Shown here one piece after another: positions 17,250-26,627 of a DNA stretch of 64,000 nucleotides (positions within the stretch are counted from its first letter, which is position 1; every line of letters starts with the position of its first letter). The notes beneath the pieces are model-generated. The model did no database searches. It was not told where the DNA came from and saw only the letters and a program-made list of their open reading frames with translations. The position numbers and the translations under genes were made by a program. Source of the DNA: Ferrimonas sediminum (GTDB lineage: Bacteria; Pseudomonadota; Gammaproteobacteria; Enterobacterales; Shewanellaceae); contig NZ_FNEM01000002.1 in assembly GCF_900100175.1 (NCBI RefSeq), positions 124,001 to 188,000 on the forward strand. Reading direction: 5' to 3'.

Positions 17250-18629
17250 ATGTTTAAGCCAGAACTGCTGTCCCCTGCGGGAACCCTGAAGAATATGCGC
17301 TACGCGTTTGCCTACGGTGCCGACGCGGTGTACGCCGGTCAGCCCCGCTACAGCCTGCGAGTGCGCAACAACGATTTCAACCTGGACAATCTGGCGACCG
17401 GCATCGACGAAGCCCACGCCCAGGGCAAGAAGCTGTACGTGGTTTCCAACATCGCTCCTCATAACAGCAAGCTCAAGACCTACCTGCGCGACATCGACCC
17501 CGTGATGCAGATGAAGCCAGATGCGCTGATTATGTCCGATCCCGGGCTGATCATGATGGTCAAAGACGCCTACCCGGATCAGCCGATTCACCTGTCGGTA
17601 CAGGCCAACGCCATCAACTGGGCCAGCGTCAAATTCTGGCAGCGCCAGGGCATTGAGCGGGTGATCCTGTCGCGGGAACTGTCCCTGGACGAGATTGAAG
17701 AGATCCGCATGCAGTGTCCGGAGATGGAGCTGGAGGTGTTTGTTCACGGCGCCCTGTGTATGGCCTACTCCGGCCGTTGCCTGCTGTCCGGTTACATCAA
17801 CAAGCGTGACCCCAACCAGGGCACCTGCACCAACGCCTGCCGCTGGAACTACAACGTTCACGAAGCCAAAGAGAACGAAGCCGGCGACGTAGTAGCGGTA
17901 AACCCGCAAACCGACGCCAGCCAGCCACAAATCGTGCAGCCAACCCTGGGCGCCGGTGCCCCCAGCGATCAGATCGTGCTGCTGCAGGAGGGCAACCGCC
18001 CCGGTGAGTACATGCCTGCCTTTGAAGACGAGCATGGCACCTACATCATGAACTCCAAGGATCTGCGTGCCATTCAGCACGTGGAGCGCCTGAGCAAAAT
18101 GGGCGTGCACTCGCTGAAGATCGAGGGCCGCACCAAGAGCTTCTACTACGTCGCCCGTACCGCGCAACTGTACCGCAAGGCGATTGATGACGCCGCCGCC
18201 GGCCGCCCGTTCGACCCCAACCTGATGCTGTCGTTGGAGTCCCTGGCCCACCGTGGCTACACCGAAGGCTTCCTGCGTCGTCACACCCACGACGAGTACC
18301 AGAATTACGATTACGGCTACTCGGTGTCCGAGAAGCAGCAGTTTGTCGGCGAGTTCACCGGCGAGCGCAACGCCCAGGGTCTGGCGGAAGTGCTGGTGAA
18401 AAACCGCTTCGAGATTGGCAACAGCGTCGAGTTGATGACCCCACAGGGCAATCTCAACCTCAATCTGGAGCACATCGAAAACCGCAAAGGCGAAACCATG
18501 GACGTGGCGCCGGGTAACGGCCACACCGTGTACCTGCCGCTGCCGGAAGAGATCGATCTGGGCCATGCCATCCTGATGCGCAACCTGGACGAGGGGCAGA
18601 CCACCCGTAACCCCATTAAACCGGCCTGA
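17250..18629 (+). CDS. trhP: tRNA 5-hydroxyuridine synthesis protein TrhP (YegQ), U32 family
   Basis: 459-residue member of the collagenase-like U32 family (E. coli YegQ 453). TrhP is needed for prephenate-dependent 5-hydroxylation of wobble uridine 34 in tRNA. The signatures ELLSPAGTLKNMRYAFAYGADAVYAG and HGALCMAYSGRCLLSGYINKRDPNQGTCTNACRW are present; the cysteines in the second are the probable Fe-S ligands. The ATG at 17250 follows AGGA. Monocistronic with a strong terminator. It heads a local cluster of U32 and Fe-S proteins (yfhL, ubiU, ubiV). Confidence 0.93.
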   Translation: MFKPELLSPAGTLKNMRYAFAYGADAVYAGQPRYSLRVRNNDFNLDNLATGIDEAHAQGKKLYVVSNIAPHNSKLKTYLRDIDPVMQMKPDALIMSDPGLIMMVKDAYPDQPIHLSVQANAINWASVKFWQRQGIERVILSRELSLDEIEEIRMQCPEMELEVFVHGALCMAYSGRCLLSGYINKRDPNQGTCTNACRWNYNVHEAKENEAGDVVAVNPQTDASQPQIVQPTLGAGAPSDQIVLLQEGNRPGEYMPAFEDEHGTYIMNSKDLRAIQHVERLSKMGVHSLKIEGRTKSFYYVARTAQLYRKAIDDAAAGRPFDPNLMLSLESLAHRGYTEGFLRRHTHDEYQNYDYGYSVSEKQQFVGEFTGERNAQGLAEVLVKNRFEIGNSVELMTPQGNLNLNLEHIENRKGETMDVAPGNGHTVYLPLPEEIDLGHAILMRNLDEGQTTRNPIKPA

Positions 18630-18651
18630 ACCCGCGCTGATTAGGCAATCA

Positions 18652-18677
18652 AAAGGGCACCCCGGGGTGCCCTTTTT
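18652..18677. terminator. Terminator after trhP
   Basis: Perfect 12-bp self-complementary arms AAAGGGCACCCC/GGGGTGCCCTTT followed by more T, 22 bases after the trhP stop. Confidence 0.9.
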
Positions 18678-18700
18678 GCTTCGGGCTGACTCACAACTAA

Positions 18701-19000
<300 letters not shown>

Positions 19001-19004
19001 GCAC

Positions 19005-19442
19005 TCAGCCGAACGGCCCTTTCAGCAGCCGGCGACACCAGGGCAGCAGCGACTCCGGCAATGGCGGCAGCAAGCTGACCCGACCCAGCAAGGCTTTCAG
19101 CTCCATCGCCAGTTCGGTTTCACCGCTCATCTCCAGCTGTCGCTGAAAAAACAGGCCATCCGCATCCCCCTGGCCAAAAGCCAGAAACGTAAAGGCGCTG
19201 AGGCTGCCGTCGAGCAGGGCGTCTTCACTGCCATCGGCCCAGTCAATCTGCCAGGCACCAGCCGTCAACCCCAAAGACACCGCCATCGGCATCCCCCGCA
19301 GTTGAATGGCGATCCGTTTGCCTTCCAGAAAATTGAGTTCTCCCTGACGCAGCAAGGCATCGAAACGCAGCTTCAGCACCTGCTGCAACACCAGGGCGAT
19401 GGGGGTAAGAGGGGGGGTAAAGTGGGGCAGAGAGTGTGTCAC
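19005..19442 (-). CDS. ubiT: Ubiquinone anaerobic biosynthesis accessory factor UbiT (SCP2 domain)
   Basis: 145-residue lipid-binding SCP2-domain protein, the YhbT/UbiT partner of UbiU and UbiV in O2-independent ubiquinone synthesis. Seen: an N-terminal segment for membrane contact, then LRFDALLRQGELNFLEGKRIAIQLRGM and DGLFFQRQLEMSGETELAMELKALL. The start is GTG at 19442 with an in-frame TAG just before it. It is divergent from ubiU across a 132-bp shared promoter region. I found no complete FNR box there, only a single ATCAA half-site near 19519. Confidence 0.9.
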   Translation of the reverse strand: MTHSLPHFTPPLTPIALVLQQVLKLRFDALLRQGELNFLEGKRIAIQLRGMPMAVSLGLTAGAWQIDWADGSEDALLDGSLSAFTFLAFGQGDADGLFFQRQLEMSGETELAMELKALLGRVSLLPPLPESLLPWCRRLLKGPFG

Positions 19443-19574
19443 CTAAGCATCCGTCATTAGGTCAAAAAACGCATTGTAATTAAGATCTTCATCACAATCA
19501 GTGTTCAGGATCAAAGTCTGGTTTCCGGTTTCCGGTAAATTGGCAAAATCCACAAATTCAGTCGAGTTTAAGAC

Positions 19575-20570
19575 ATGGAACTTCTGGCTCCGGTCGCCAA
19601 TCTGGCGGCCCTGGACAACGCCCTGGACGCGGGCGCCGACGCGGTCTACGTCGGCCTGAAAAACGACACCAATGCCCGCAGCTTTGCTGGCATCAACTTC
19701 ACCGCCGACGAGCTGCAACAGGCCAGCGAACGCTGTCACCAACGCGGCAAGGTGCTGATGGTGGCCATCAACACCTTCCCCCAACCGGGCCAGGAACAGC
19801 GCTGGCAGCAAGCGGTGTGCACCGCCGCCGAAGCCGGGGCCGACGCCTTGATCATGGCCGACCCCGGTCTGCTGGCCTTCGCCGCCTGCCACTATCCGGA
19901 CACCGAGCGCCATCTGTCGGTGCAAGCCAGTGCCGCCAACCTGCCGACCCTGAAACTGTTTCACGAGCAGTTTGGCATCACCCGGGCGGTGTTACCCCGG
20001 GTACTGGACATCGACACCGTGGAGGCGATTTGTGCCGACAGCCCGGTGGAGATTGAGGTGTTTGCCGGAGGCAGCCTGTGCGTCATGGCAGAGGGCCGCT
20101 GCCAGCTGTCCCACTACGCCAGCGGCCACTCCCCCAACTCCGGCGGCGCCTGCTCTCCCGGTGCGCTGGTGAGCTGGGAGACGCAAAACCACAGCCGCGA
20201 CGTGCGCCTCAATGGCCACCTGCTGGATCGGGTCGCCCCCAATGAACCCGGCGGCTACCCGACGGTATGCAAAGGCCAGTTTGTGGTCGACGGCAAAGCC
20301 CTCTACCCCATCTCCCGTCCCTGTTCCCTGTCCACCCTACCGCTGCTGCCCCGCTTTGGCCGGGCCGGCGTCGCCGCCCTGAAACTGGAGGGGCGCCAAC
20401 GCAGCCCCTACTACACCCGTCAGGTCACCCAGATCTGGCGTCAGGCCATCGACCGCTGGCGCCACGACCCGGATGGCTATCGCAGCGATCCCCACTGGCA
20501 GGGACAATTGAAGCAACTGGCGGAAGGGAGCCTGATCACCACCGGCGCCTACCTCGGCAGCTGGCACTGA
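19575..20570 (+). CDS. ubiU: O2-independent ubiquinone hydroxylation protein UbiU
   Basis: 331-residue U32-family protein. With UbiV it carries out hydroxylations of ubiquinone precursors without oxygen, using prephenate as donor in known systems. The four cysteines that hold the [4Fe-4S] cluster fall at residues 169, 176, 193 and 232, the same numbers as in E. coli UbiU. The N-terminus MELLAPVANLAALDNALDAG is typical. ubiV follows after 12 bases. With ubiT and ubiV it gives the cell ubiquinone during anaerobic respiration. Confidence 0.96.
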   Translation: MELLAPVANLAALDNALDAGADAVYVGLKNDTNARSFAGINFTADELQQASERCHQRGKVLMVAINTFPQPGQEQRWQQAVCTAAEAGADALIMADPGLLAFAACHYPDTERHLSVQASAANLPTLKLFHEQFGITRAVLPRVLDIDTVEAICADSPVEIEVFAGGSLCVMAEGRCQLSHYASGHSPNSGGACSPGALVSWETQNHSRDVRLNGHLLDRVAPNEPGGYPTVCKGQFVVDGKALYPISRPCSLSTLPLLPRFGRAGVAALKLEGRQRSPYYTRQVTQIWRQAIDRWRHDPDGYRSDPHWQGQLKQLAEGSLITTGAYLGSWH

Positions 20571-20582
20571 TAAGGAGCATCG

Positions 20583-21437
20583 ATGAAACTGTCATTAACC
20601 CTGAACAGCTGGCCGCTGAGCCGCCAACAGCAGCAACGGCAACTGGAGCAGCTCAACCAGTTGAGCGTCGACCGGGTCTACCTGGGGGAAACCGTGTGTG
20701 AAAAGCGCGACCGGCCTGCGCTGCGCAGCCTGCTGGAGTACGCCGAGGTCGCCAGCCACAGTGGCAAGCAGGTGGTGCTGTCGACCCTGAATCTGATCAA
20801 CGGCCCGAGGGAACTGAAGCTGCTGCAACAGATCTGCCATCAAACCGAGTGTTTGGTGGAGGCCAGTGACCTGACCGCCGTGCAGCTGATGGCGGAGCAG
20901 AAACGGCCGTTTCTGGCCAGCGCCAACCTCAATCTGTACAACCTCGACAGCCTGAGGTGGATGCAAAGCCTGGGCGCCATCGGTTTTACCCCGCCCATCG
21001 ACATCAGCGATGACAACGCCGCGGTGCTGATCGCCCAGGCCCGGGAGGCACTGATTACCCCCTTGTCGGCGGAGATGATCGGCTTCGGCTGGCCGGTACT
21101 GGCGGTCTCAGCCCGCTGTGCCACCGCCCGGATTCAGGGGCGCAACAAAGCCCACTGCGACAAAATCTGCCAACAGCGGTCACTGCCGCTGGCCTCCACT
21201 TTGGAGGGCCAGGAGATGCTGCACATCAACGGGCCTCAGACCCACGGCGCCATCCCGGTTGACCGGCTCGACGCCATCCATTATTGGCAACAACAGGGAG
21301 TGGAGTGGATGCGCCTGGTGCCCGGGCCCGGCCTGGACGCCGATTGGCTAACCCAACTTAGTGAGGATCTGGCCGCTGCGGCTCCGCTTCGCCGTCACGA
21401 AATACCAGTACCAACGCATAAAACAACCACAGGGTAA
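20583..21437 (+). CDS. ubiV: O2-independent ubiquinone hydroxylation protein UbiV
   Basis: 284-residue U32-family partner of UbiU. The [4Fe-4S] ligands C39, C179, C192 and C196 are visible (GETVCEKRDRP, SARCATARIQGRNKAHCDKIC). An AAGGAG site lies 4 bases before the ATG. The last 80 bases overlap the 3' end of the convergent DUF998 gene, so the two C-termini are encoded on opposite strands of the same DNA. Both tails are weakly conserved, which is consistent with that. Confidence 0.95.
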   Translation: MKLSLTLNSWPLSRQQQQRQLEQLNQLSVDRVYLGETVCEKRDRPALRSLLEYAEVASHSGKQVVLSTLNLINGPRELKLLQQICHQTECLVEASDLTAVQLMAEQKRPFLASANLNLYNLDSLRWMQSLGAIGFTPPIDISDDNAAVLIAQAREALITPLSAEMIGFGWPVLAVSARCATARIQGRNKAHCDKICQQRSLPLASTLEGQEMLHINGPQTHGAIPVDRLDAIHYWQQQGVEWMRLVPGPGLDADWLTQLSEDLAAAAPLRRHEIPVPTHKTTTG

Positions 21438-22047
21438 CGGAAACCAGCAGCAACCACCCCAGCAGGGCCGGCCACCAGATCAGTGGCCGCTCGGCCCCAA
21501 ACAAACCGAAGGGGTAGCGATCCTGCAACACCAGCATGGCGTCGTCTCGAAACAGCAGATTGGAGGCAAACAGCGCCGCCGCCACCGCCGGTACCACCCC
21601 CCAGCGCGGGGGTTTGTCCACCAGGATAGAGCGGCAATAAAACAGGGCGCAGAGAATGGTCATGGCGTAAAACGCCATCATCGCCTTGGAGTGTAGGGCG
21701 CCGACGTTGACCGGAAACAACCCACAGCCGGACAAGCACAGGCTCAGCAACACCCCGCACACCAGCAGTGGAGATCGAAAGCTTCTGTTGATTAGCCAGT
21801 TACTGAAGATAAAAGACAAGGTCAGCGCCAAGCCGCCGAAAAACAGCCCGCCATTCACCAGCACCGCCAGAGGCGAGGTGCCGTAACGCCCCAGCTCAGA
21901 CAGGCTGTGATTCAGGAAACTGAACGATTCGCCACTCTCCCCCTGGTACACCAGCGCGGCAATCAAAGAGGGCAACAGCAGCAGAGCCAGGGCGGCAATG
22001 CCGATGCGATTAGTCAGTCGAACCAGTGGACGGTGCTGAAATTTCAT
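21358..22047 (-). CDS. DUF998 family integral membrane protein
   Basis: 229-residue protein with about six membrane helices. The family hallmark NHSLSELGRYGTSP follows the first helix, as in DUF998 proteins (compare the fungal FRAG1-like fold). Function is unknown. Start at 22047 (MKFQHRP); upstream frame extension lacks similarity. It lies 101 bases downstream of proA on the same strand and may be read with proBA. It overlaps the end of ubiV by 80 bases. Confidence 0.75.
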   Translation of the reverse strand: MKFQHRPLVRLTNRIGIAALALLLLPSLIAALVYQGESGESFSFLNHSLSELGRYGTSPLAVLVNGGLFFGGLALTLSFIFSNWLINRSFRSPLLVCGVLLSLCLSGCGLFPVNVGALHSKAMMAFYAMTILCALFYCRSILVDKPPRWGVVPAVAAALFASNLLFRDDAMLVLQDRYPFGLFGAERPLIWWPALLGWLLLVSVTLWLFYALVLVFRDGEAEPQRPDPH

Positions 22048-22148
22048 ACTTTTTCCGCTTTGCGCAATGCTGCACAGTGTACCTGCTCCGAGGAATGGAG
22101 CAAACCGCGGCGGCGCAGTCTGACCCCGCACCGCCGGGAAGGAAGGGT

Positions 22149-23399
22149 TTACTGACGCACGGTGTAGTCGCCGACACCCAGCCACTTGTAGGTGGTCAGC
22201 GCCTCCAACCCCATGGGGCCACGAGCATGCAGCTTCTGGGTGCTGACCGCCACTTCCGCACCCAAACCAAACTGACTGCCATCGGTAAAGCGGGTGCTGG
22301 CATTGATGTACACCGCCGCCGAGTTGATACAGGCCGCAAAGTAGTGGGCCACCGCCATGTCGGCGGTCAAAATCGATTCAGAGTGATCACTGGAGTGGGC
22401 CCGAATGTGGTCAATGGCCTGCTCGACATCGTCCACTACCTTAATGCCCAGGGTCAGGGACAACCACTCACGGTCATAATCGCCCTCTTCGGCGGGCGCC
22501 GCCTCAATCAGCGCCGCGGTGCGGGCGCAGCCCAGCAGCTTCACCCCCTGGGGGGCCAGTCGCGCCTGCAACGCTGGCAACAGAGTCCCGGCCACATCAG
22601 CGTGCACCAGCAGGGTATCGAGAGCGTTGCACACCGTCGGCCGCTGAACCTTGGCGTTTTCAATCACCGCCAGCGCCTTGTCCAGATCGGCGCTGACATC
22701 CACATACAGGTGGCAGATGCCGATGCCACCGGTAATCACCGGTATGGTGGCCTGCTCTTTACACAGCTGATGCAGGCCGGCGCCGCCGCGGGGAATGATC
22801 ATGTCCACGTAACGATCCAGCTTCAGCAGTTGGGCTACCAGGGCCCGATCCGGGTTGTCAATAAGGCCGATGGCTGCCTGGGGCAGGTTATGCTCAGCCA
22901 GGGCCCGGTGAATCACCGCCACCAGCGCCAGGTTACTGCGCCGGGTCTCCTTGCCCCCTCGCAAAATCGCGGCGTTACCGGTTTTCAGCGCCAACACCGC
23001 GATGTCGATGGTGACATTGGGCCGCGCTTCGTAGATCACCCCGACCACGCCCAGGGGGATGCGGCGGCGGCTCAGGCGCATGCCGTTATCCAACAGCTTG
23101 CTGTCGATGTCCTCGCCCACAGGATCCGCCAGGCCGATGACGGTCTGAATGTCACTGCAGATCGCCTCCAGTCGCTGCGGCGTCAGCAGCAGTCGGTCCA
23201 GCATGGCGTCGTCCAGTCCGGCGTCGCGGGCATCGGCCAGATCCTGGCCATTGGCTGCCAGAATCTCCTCCTGAGCGGCACCGATGCCATCGATGATGCT
23301 GGTCAGCAGGGCGTCTTTCTGGGGGCGGCGCAGCGACATCAGGGCAAAACTGGCCTGGCGGGCCGCCTGGCCCAGATTACTCAATTCGTTATTACTCAT
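22149..23399 (-). CDS. proA: Gamma-glutamyl phosphate reductase ProA
   Basis: 416-residue enzyme (E. coli 417) that reduces gamma-glutamyl phosphate to glutamate semialdehyde, second step of proline synthesis. It belongs to the aldehyde dehydrogenase fold; the NADP-binding stretch [16 protein letters not shown] and the catalytic cysteine in [15 protein letters not shown] are intact, and the C-terminus has [18 protein letters not shown]. Its start overlaps the proB stop by 4 bases (ATGA), a translationally coupled operon. Confidence 0.97.
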   Translation of the reverse strand: MSNNELSNLGQAARQASFALMSLRRPQKDALLTSIIDGIGAAQEEILAANGQDLADARDAGLDDAMLDRLLLTPQRLEAICSDIQTVIGLADPVGEDIDSKLLDNGMRLSRRRIPLGVVGVIYEARPNVTIDIAVLALKTGNAAILRGGKETRRSNLALVAVIHRALAEHNLPQAAIGLIDNPDRALVAQLLKLDRYVDMIIPRGGAGLHQLCKEQATIPVITGGIGICHLYVDVSADLDKALAVIENAKVQRPTVCNALDTLLVHADVAGTLLPALQARLAPQGVKLLGCARTAALIEAAPAEEGDYDREWLSLTLGIKVVDDVEQAIDHIRAHSSDHSESILTADMAVAHYFAACINSAAVYINASTRFTDGSQFGLGAEVAVSTQKLHARGPMGLEALTTYKWLGVGDYTVRQ

Positions 23400-24535
23400 A
23401 GAATCACCAAATCATTGCGATGCACCGCCACGGTGCCGTAACTGAAGCCAAGGTGCTGCTCAATCTGATCCGAGTGGCAGCCCAGAATCTTGGCCAGGCT
23501 GGCGCCATCGTAACGGGCAATGCCACGGCCGATGATGCGGCCGCTGTGGTTGCAGATGTCGATGGTGGCGCCACGCTGAAAAGATCCGCTCAATGCCACA
23601 ATTCCCTTGGGCAATAAGCTGGATCCCTTATCCACCAAGGCACGCACCGCCCCCTCATCGACGGTCACCGAACCGGCACTGGAGGGTGCCGCCAGCAACC
23701 ACTGCTTGCGGGCATCCAAGGGCTGGGCATCGGCGCAGAAACGGGTACCGACCGACTCACCCAGCACCAGTCGCTCGATCACCCCTTCGCTGTGGCCGGC
23801 GGCGATCGCCACCGGAATCCCGGCCCGCTGAGCCACATCGGCGGCTTGCAGCTTGGTGGCCATGCCTCCGGTGCCCAGGTTGGAGCCACTGCCACCGGCC
23901 AGCTTTCGCAGCTCGTCGGTGATGCGATTTACCTCGGAAATCAACTCGGCCTGGGGGTTGGAGCGGGGATCGGCGGTAAACAGCCCCTGCTGGTCGGTCA
24001 GCAGGATCAGTTTATCGGCGTCCGCCAGCATCGCCACCAGCGCCGACAGGTTGTCGTTATCCCCCACCTTGATCTCGGCCGTGGCCACGGCGTCGTTCTC
24101 GTTGACGATGGGCACAATGCCAAAATTAAGCAGTGCATGCAGGGTGTCTTTGGCGTTGAGGTAGCGCTCCCGATCGTCGAGATCGGCCCGGGTCAGCAAC
24201 ATCTGTCCCACGTGCATGCCATAGAGGTTAAACAGGTGTTCCCACTGTTGAATCAGATGACTCTGCCCTACCGCCGCCAACATCTGTTTGCTGGCCACGT
24301 TATTGGGCAGACTCGGCTGTCCCAGATGCTCCCGCCCTGCGGCGATGGCACCGGAAGTGACCAGTATCACCTCGCAGCCGCCGCGTTTCAGGCGAGCCAT
24401 CTGGCGCACCAGTTCAACCATGTGGGCCCGATCCAGACACTCCCCCCCAGAGGTAAGGACACTGGTTCCAAGCTTAACCACCACGCGTTTATAGGACGTT
24501 GATAAAGAAGACATCGTACTGACAGTTAAAGACAC
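23396..24535 (-). CDS. proB: Glutamate 5-kinase ProB
   Basis: 379-residue kinase, first and feedback-controlled step of proline synthesis. The amino-acid kinase domain shows [49 protein letters not shown] and [15 protein letters not shown]; a C-terminal PUA domain follows ([18 protein letters not shown]). The start is uncertain. A GTG at 24535 has a very good AGGAG site 4 bases upstream, whereas the ATG seven codons later has none, so I keep GTG. Coupled to proA. Confidence 0.96.
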   Translation of the reverse strand: MSLTVSTMSSLSTSYKRVVVKLGTSVLTSGGECLDRAHMVELVRQMARLKRGGCEVILVTSGAIAAGREHLGQPSLPNNVASKQMLAAVGQSHLIQQWEHLFNLYGMHVGQMLLTRADLDDRERYLNAKDTLHALLNFGIVPIVNENDAVATAEIKVGDNDNLSALVAMLADADKLILLTDQQGLFTADPRSNPQAELISEVNRITDELRKLAGGSGSNLGTGGMATKLQAADVAQRAGIPVAIAAGHSEGVIERLVLGESVGTRFCADAQPLDARKQWLLAAPSSAGSVTVDEGAVRALVDKGSSLLPKGIVALSGSFQRGATIDICNHSGRIIGRGIARYDGASLAKILGCHSDQIEQHLGFSYGTVAVHRNDLVIL

Positions 24536-24583
24536 ATCTCTCCTTTATAACCCAGGGCTCCTCAAAGCACATCTTAAAAACGC

Positions 24584-24609
24584 AAAAAGGCGCCCCTAAA
24601 AGGGACGCC
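24584..24609 (-). terminator. Terminator of the NCS2 purine permease gene
   Basis: On the minus strand GGCGTCCC-TTTTA-GGGGCGCC (one G-U pair) followed by five T. It lies 33 bases past the permease stop codon. Confidence 0.8.
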
Positions 24610-24642
24610 CATCACGACTCGTTGCTTTTTTATACGACTTGC

Positions 24643-25932
24643 TTATAGGAAGGCGTATTTCAGGATAAAGGCGATCGCCAGAACGGCCACTGCGGGGTTC
24701 AGAGCCCGGAACCGGCCGGTCATCAGTTTCAGTGCCGCATAGCTGATGAAGCCCACGGCGATGCCGTGAGAGATGGAGTAGCTCAACAGCATCACCAGGG
24801 TGGTCAGTACCACCGGCGCCGCTTCGGTCAAGTCTTCCCAGTCTACGCCCACCAGGCCGGACATCATCAGGATGGCGACGTACAGCAGGGCTCCGGTAGT
24901 GGCATAGGCAGGCACCATCCCCGCCAGAGGTGAGAACAGCAGGCAGGCACAGAACAGCAAGCCCACGACCACCGCAGTGAGACCGGTCCGGCCGCCAGAG
25001 GCGACACCGGCGGTGCTTTCCACGTAACTGGTGGTGGTGGAGGTTCCCAGCATGGCGCCGGCAATGGTGGCGCTGGAGTCGGCAAACAGCGCCTTGCTCA
25101 GGCGAGGCAACTTGCCCTGATCGTCAAGCATGTTACCGCGCTGCGCCACCGCAATCAGAGTACCGGAGGTATCAAACAGATCCACAAACAGGAAGGCAAA
25201 CACCACAGACAGCATGCCCACCTCCATGGCGCCGGCCAAGTCCATCTGCATCAGGGTCGGCATGATGGACGGCGGCGGGGACATGATGCCGGTAAACTCC
25301 TGCTTACCAAACACCAGCGCCAACACGGTGACCGCCAGAATGCTGATCAGTACCGCCGCCTTGAGGCGGAAATGAACCAGGGTAATCACCAGCAGGAAGC
25401 TGAGCATCGCCATGATGCTTTCGAAGCGGGTGACATCCCCCAAAGACACCAGAGTCGCCGGATTATCGACGATGATCCCTGCACTTTGCAGGCCGATAAA
25501 CGCCAGAAACAGGCCGATGCCCGCAGCAATACCCAGTCGCAGCGACATGGGAATCGCGTTAACGATCCACTCACGAACCTTGATGACCGACAGCAGCAGG
25601 AAGCACAGACCGGACAGGAATACCGCCCCCAGGGCTGTCTGCCAGGAGTAGCCCATCTGACCGACGACCACAAAGGTGAAGAATGCGTTCAGGCCCATCC
25701 CGGGTGCCAGAGCGATAGGGTAGTTGGCCACAAAGCCCATAATGAAACAACCGATGGCAGCTGCCAGACAGGTGGCCACAAATACGGCCCCTTGGTCCAT
25801 TCCGGCAATGGCCAGCATCGATGGGTTTACGAAGATGATATAAGCCATCGCCAGGAAGGTCGTCAGTCCGGCGATCACCTCTTGGCGCGCGCTGGTACCG
25901 TTGGCCTTCAGCTTGAAGAGCTTTTCCAACAT
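24643..25932 (-). CDS. NCS2 family permease, AzgA-type (adenine/guanine/hypoxanthine)
   Basis: 429-residue inner-membrane transporter of the nucleobase/ascorbate superfamily, AzgA branch, which imports purine bases with protons. Visible signatures: EVIAGLTTFLAMAYIIFVNP, APGMGLNAFFTF, FLFVDLFDTSGTL and GTSTTTSYVESTAGVASGGRTGL, the last being the substrate-binding region. Twelve to fourteen hydrophobic segments. Closest in type to E. coli GhxP/PurP; the exact base cannot be told. No purine riboswitch was seen in the 5' region. Monocistronic with a terminator at 24584. Confidence 0.92.
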   Translation of the reverse strand: MLEKLFKLKANGTSARQEVIAGLTTFLAMAYIIFVNPSMLAIAGMDQGAVFVATCLAAAIGCFIMGFVANYPIALAPGMGLNAFFTFVVVGQMGYSWQTALGAVFLSGLCFLLLSVIKVREWIVNAIPMSLRLGIAAGIGLFLAFIGLQSAGIIVDNPATLVSLGDVTRFESIMAMLSFLLVITLVHFRLKAAVLISILAVTVLALVFGKQEFTGIMSPPPSIMPTLMQMDLAGAMEVGMLSVVFAFLFVDLFDTSGTLIAVAQRGNMLDDQGKLPRLSKALFADSSATIAGAMLGTSTTTSYVESTAGVASGGRTGLTAVVVGLLFCACLLFSPLAGMVPAYATTGALLYVAILMMSGLVGVDWEDLTEAAPVVLTTLVMLLSYSISHGIAVGFISYAALKLMTGRFRALNPAVAVLAIAFILKYAFL

Positions 25933-26183
25933 AGGATGTCCTAATTTTTTAGTATTTTATAATTTGAGTACAGAGTCGCACTGCCTGGGGCAGTTGCGGC
26001 GCAATTATGCGGATTTCGCCACATTTCAGCAAGCAAAAGGCCAAAATGATGGCAAAACTGTTATGAAAATGCTCAGGAATGTGATCGGGATTAGCGCAGT
26101 AAATCTCAGGCCGCCGACGACGGATACCGCCGACATGAACGATCTCGGGCCCGTTTTAAGGAACAGCGCCATGAAAAAGGGAT
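25933..26183. other. Leader/promoter side of the NCS2 gene, no gene seen
   Basis: AT-rich from 25942 to 25970, where the NCS2 promoter should lie on the minus strand. The rest has no supported gene, and no purine-type aptamer is recognisable by eye. Confidence 0.4.
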
Positions 26184-26214
26184 AAAAAAACGCCGGCAAC
26201 AAGGTTGCCGGCGT
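26184..26214 (-). terminator. Terminator of the small-peptide array
   Basis: On the minus strand an 11-bp perfect stem ACGCCGGCAAC/GTTGCCGGCGT with a 3-base loop is followed by seven T. It lies about 100 bases past the last peptide gene and closes that transcript. Confidence 0.9.
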
Positions 26215-26314
26215 CAAGGATGACAAAGTCGGACCGTACAACCATCGGCGAATCCCGCCAATGGCACAGATGGGGTCTAAAACAAGTAACTGATGAAATT
26301 ACAAGGGGTGAAGC

Positions 26315-26404
26315 TTAGCGAACGTAATAGATTGCGGTCGCGTTCCAGCCGGCGGATGACCAGCTGCCATACAGGTTAACGGTGTAACCAAATTGGGTGT
26401 TCAT
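26315..26404 (-). CDS. 29-residue peptide of an unrecognised tandem family, copy 1 (promoter-distal)
   Basis: ATG at 26404, TAA at 26315, 29 sense codons. The peptide fits the array consensus MN-x2-F-x-Y-x-V-x-L-x-GSWS-x3-WNATAIY-x2-R; here it begins MNTQFGYTVNLYG and ends WNATAIYYVR. No Cys, Lys or acidic residue, net charge about +1, two Trp. Hydrophobic and polar residues alternate before GSWS and after WN, as expected for a beta-hairpin. A GGAG site lies 9 bases upstream of the ATG (TATCGGAGCATACATT). It is the most diverged of the three copies. I recognise no family; too short for standard gene callers. Function unknown. Confidence 0.75.
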   Translation of the reverse strand: MNTQFGYTVNLYGSWSSAGWNATAIYYVR

Positions 26405-26537
26405 AATGTATGCTCCGATAGTTGCTAACACTGATTCGATAGTGGTGCAGTTCCTTGGCACAGCGACTCGGTTCCCTGGAGATACGGTTGCCTCGGCAGA
26501 GTGAGGCAGAATAACGGCGTGGCCGTTACGGTTTCTC
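26405..26537 (-). other. Structured spacer between peptide copies 2 and 1
   Basis: Read on the minus strand after copy 2: hairpin TAACGGC-CAC-GCCGTTA, hairpin GCCTC-N8-GAGGC, then two hairpins with 9-nt loops, CTC-CAGGGAACC-GAG (26467-26481) and GTGC-CAAGGAACT-GCAC (26445-26461). A conserved GTGTTAGCA and the GGAG ribosome site follow. The layout is the same in the other two leaders. Confidence 0.7.
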
Positions 26538-26627
26538 TTAGCGAGCGAAGTAGATCGCGGTGGCATTCCAGCTCATGTTGGACCAGCTGCCGTGAAGAGA
26601 AACGTTGTAAGCGAATGAGTAGTTCAT
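26538..26627 (-). CDS. 29-residue peptide of an unrecognised tandem family, copy 2
   Basis: ATG at 26627, TAA at 26538. Begins MNYSFAYNVSLHG, then GSWSNMSWNATAIYFAR. Nearly identical to copy 3: eight codons differ and six of those changes are synonymous (codons 5, 10, 16, 21, 22, 23), the two others being Ser/Pro at 4 and Ala/Gly at 6. This pattern points to selection on the protein. GGAG lies 9 bases before the ATG (CGGAGCATACACA). The start-to-start distance to copy 1 is 223 bases and to copy 3 is 221 bases. No similarity to a family I know. Confidence 0.78.
   Translation of the reverse strand: MNYSFAYNVSLHGSWSNMSWNATAIYFAR

Noticed and set aside
17172-18566. 464-codon minus-strand frame opposite trhP
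   Set aside because: Full antisense shadow of trhP with low-complexity Val/His/Leu composition and no motif.
19443-19574. FNR box between ubiT and ubiU
   Set aside because: Expected from E. coli biology, but only a single ATCAA half-site is visible; no TTGAT-N4-ATCAA within two mismatches.
22026-23441. 471-codon plus-strand frame opposite proA
   Set aside because: It lies antisense to an unmistakable proA gene. Its Gln/His/Arg-rich translation is the usual shadow of GC-rich coding DNA, and it has no ribosome site.
25933-26183. Purine riboswitch before the NCS2 permease
   Set aside because: No three-way-junction aptamer signature is recognisable; only an AT-rich promoter region is seen.
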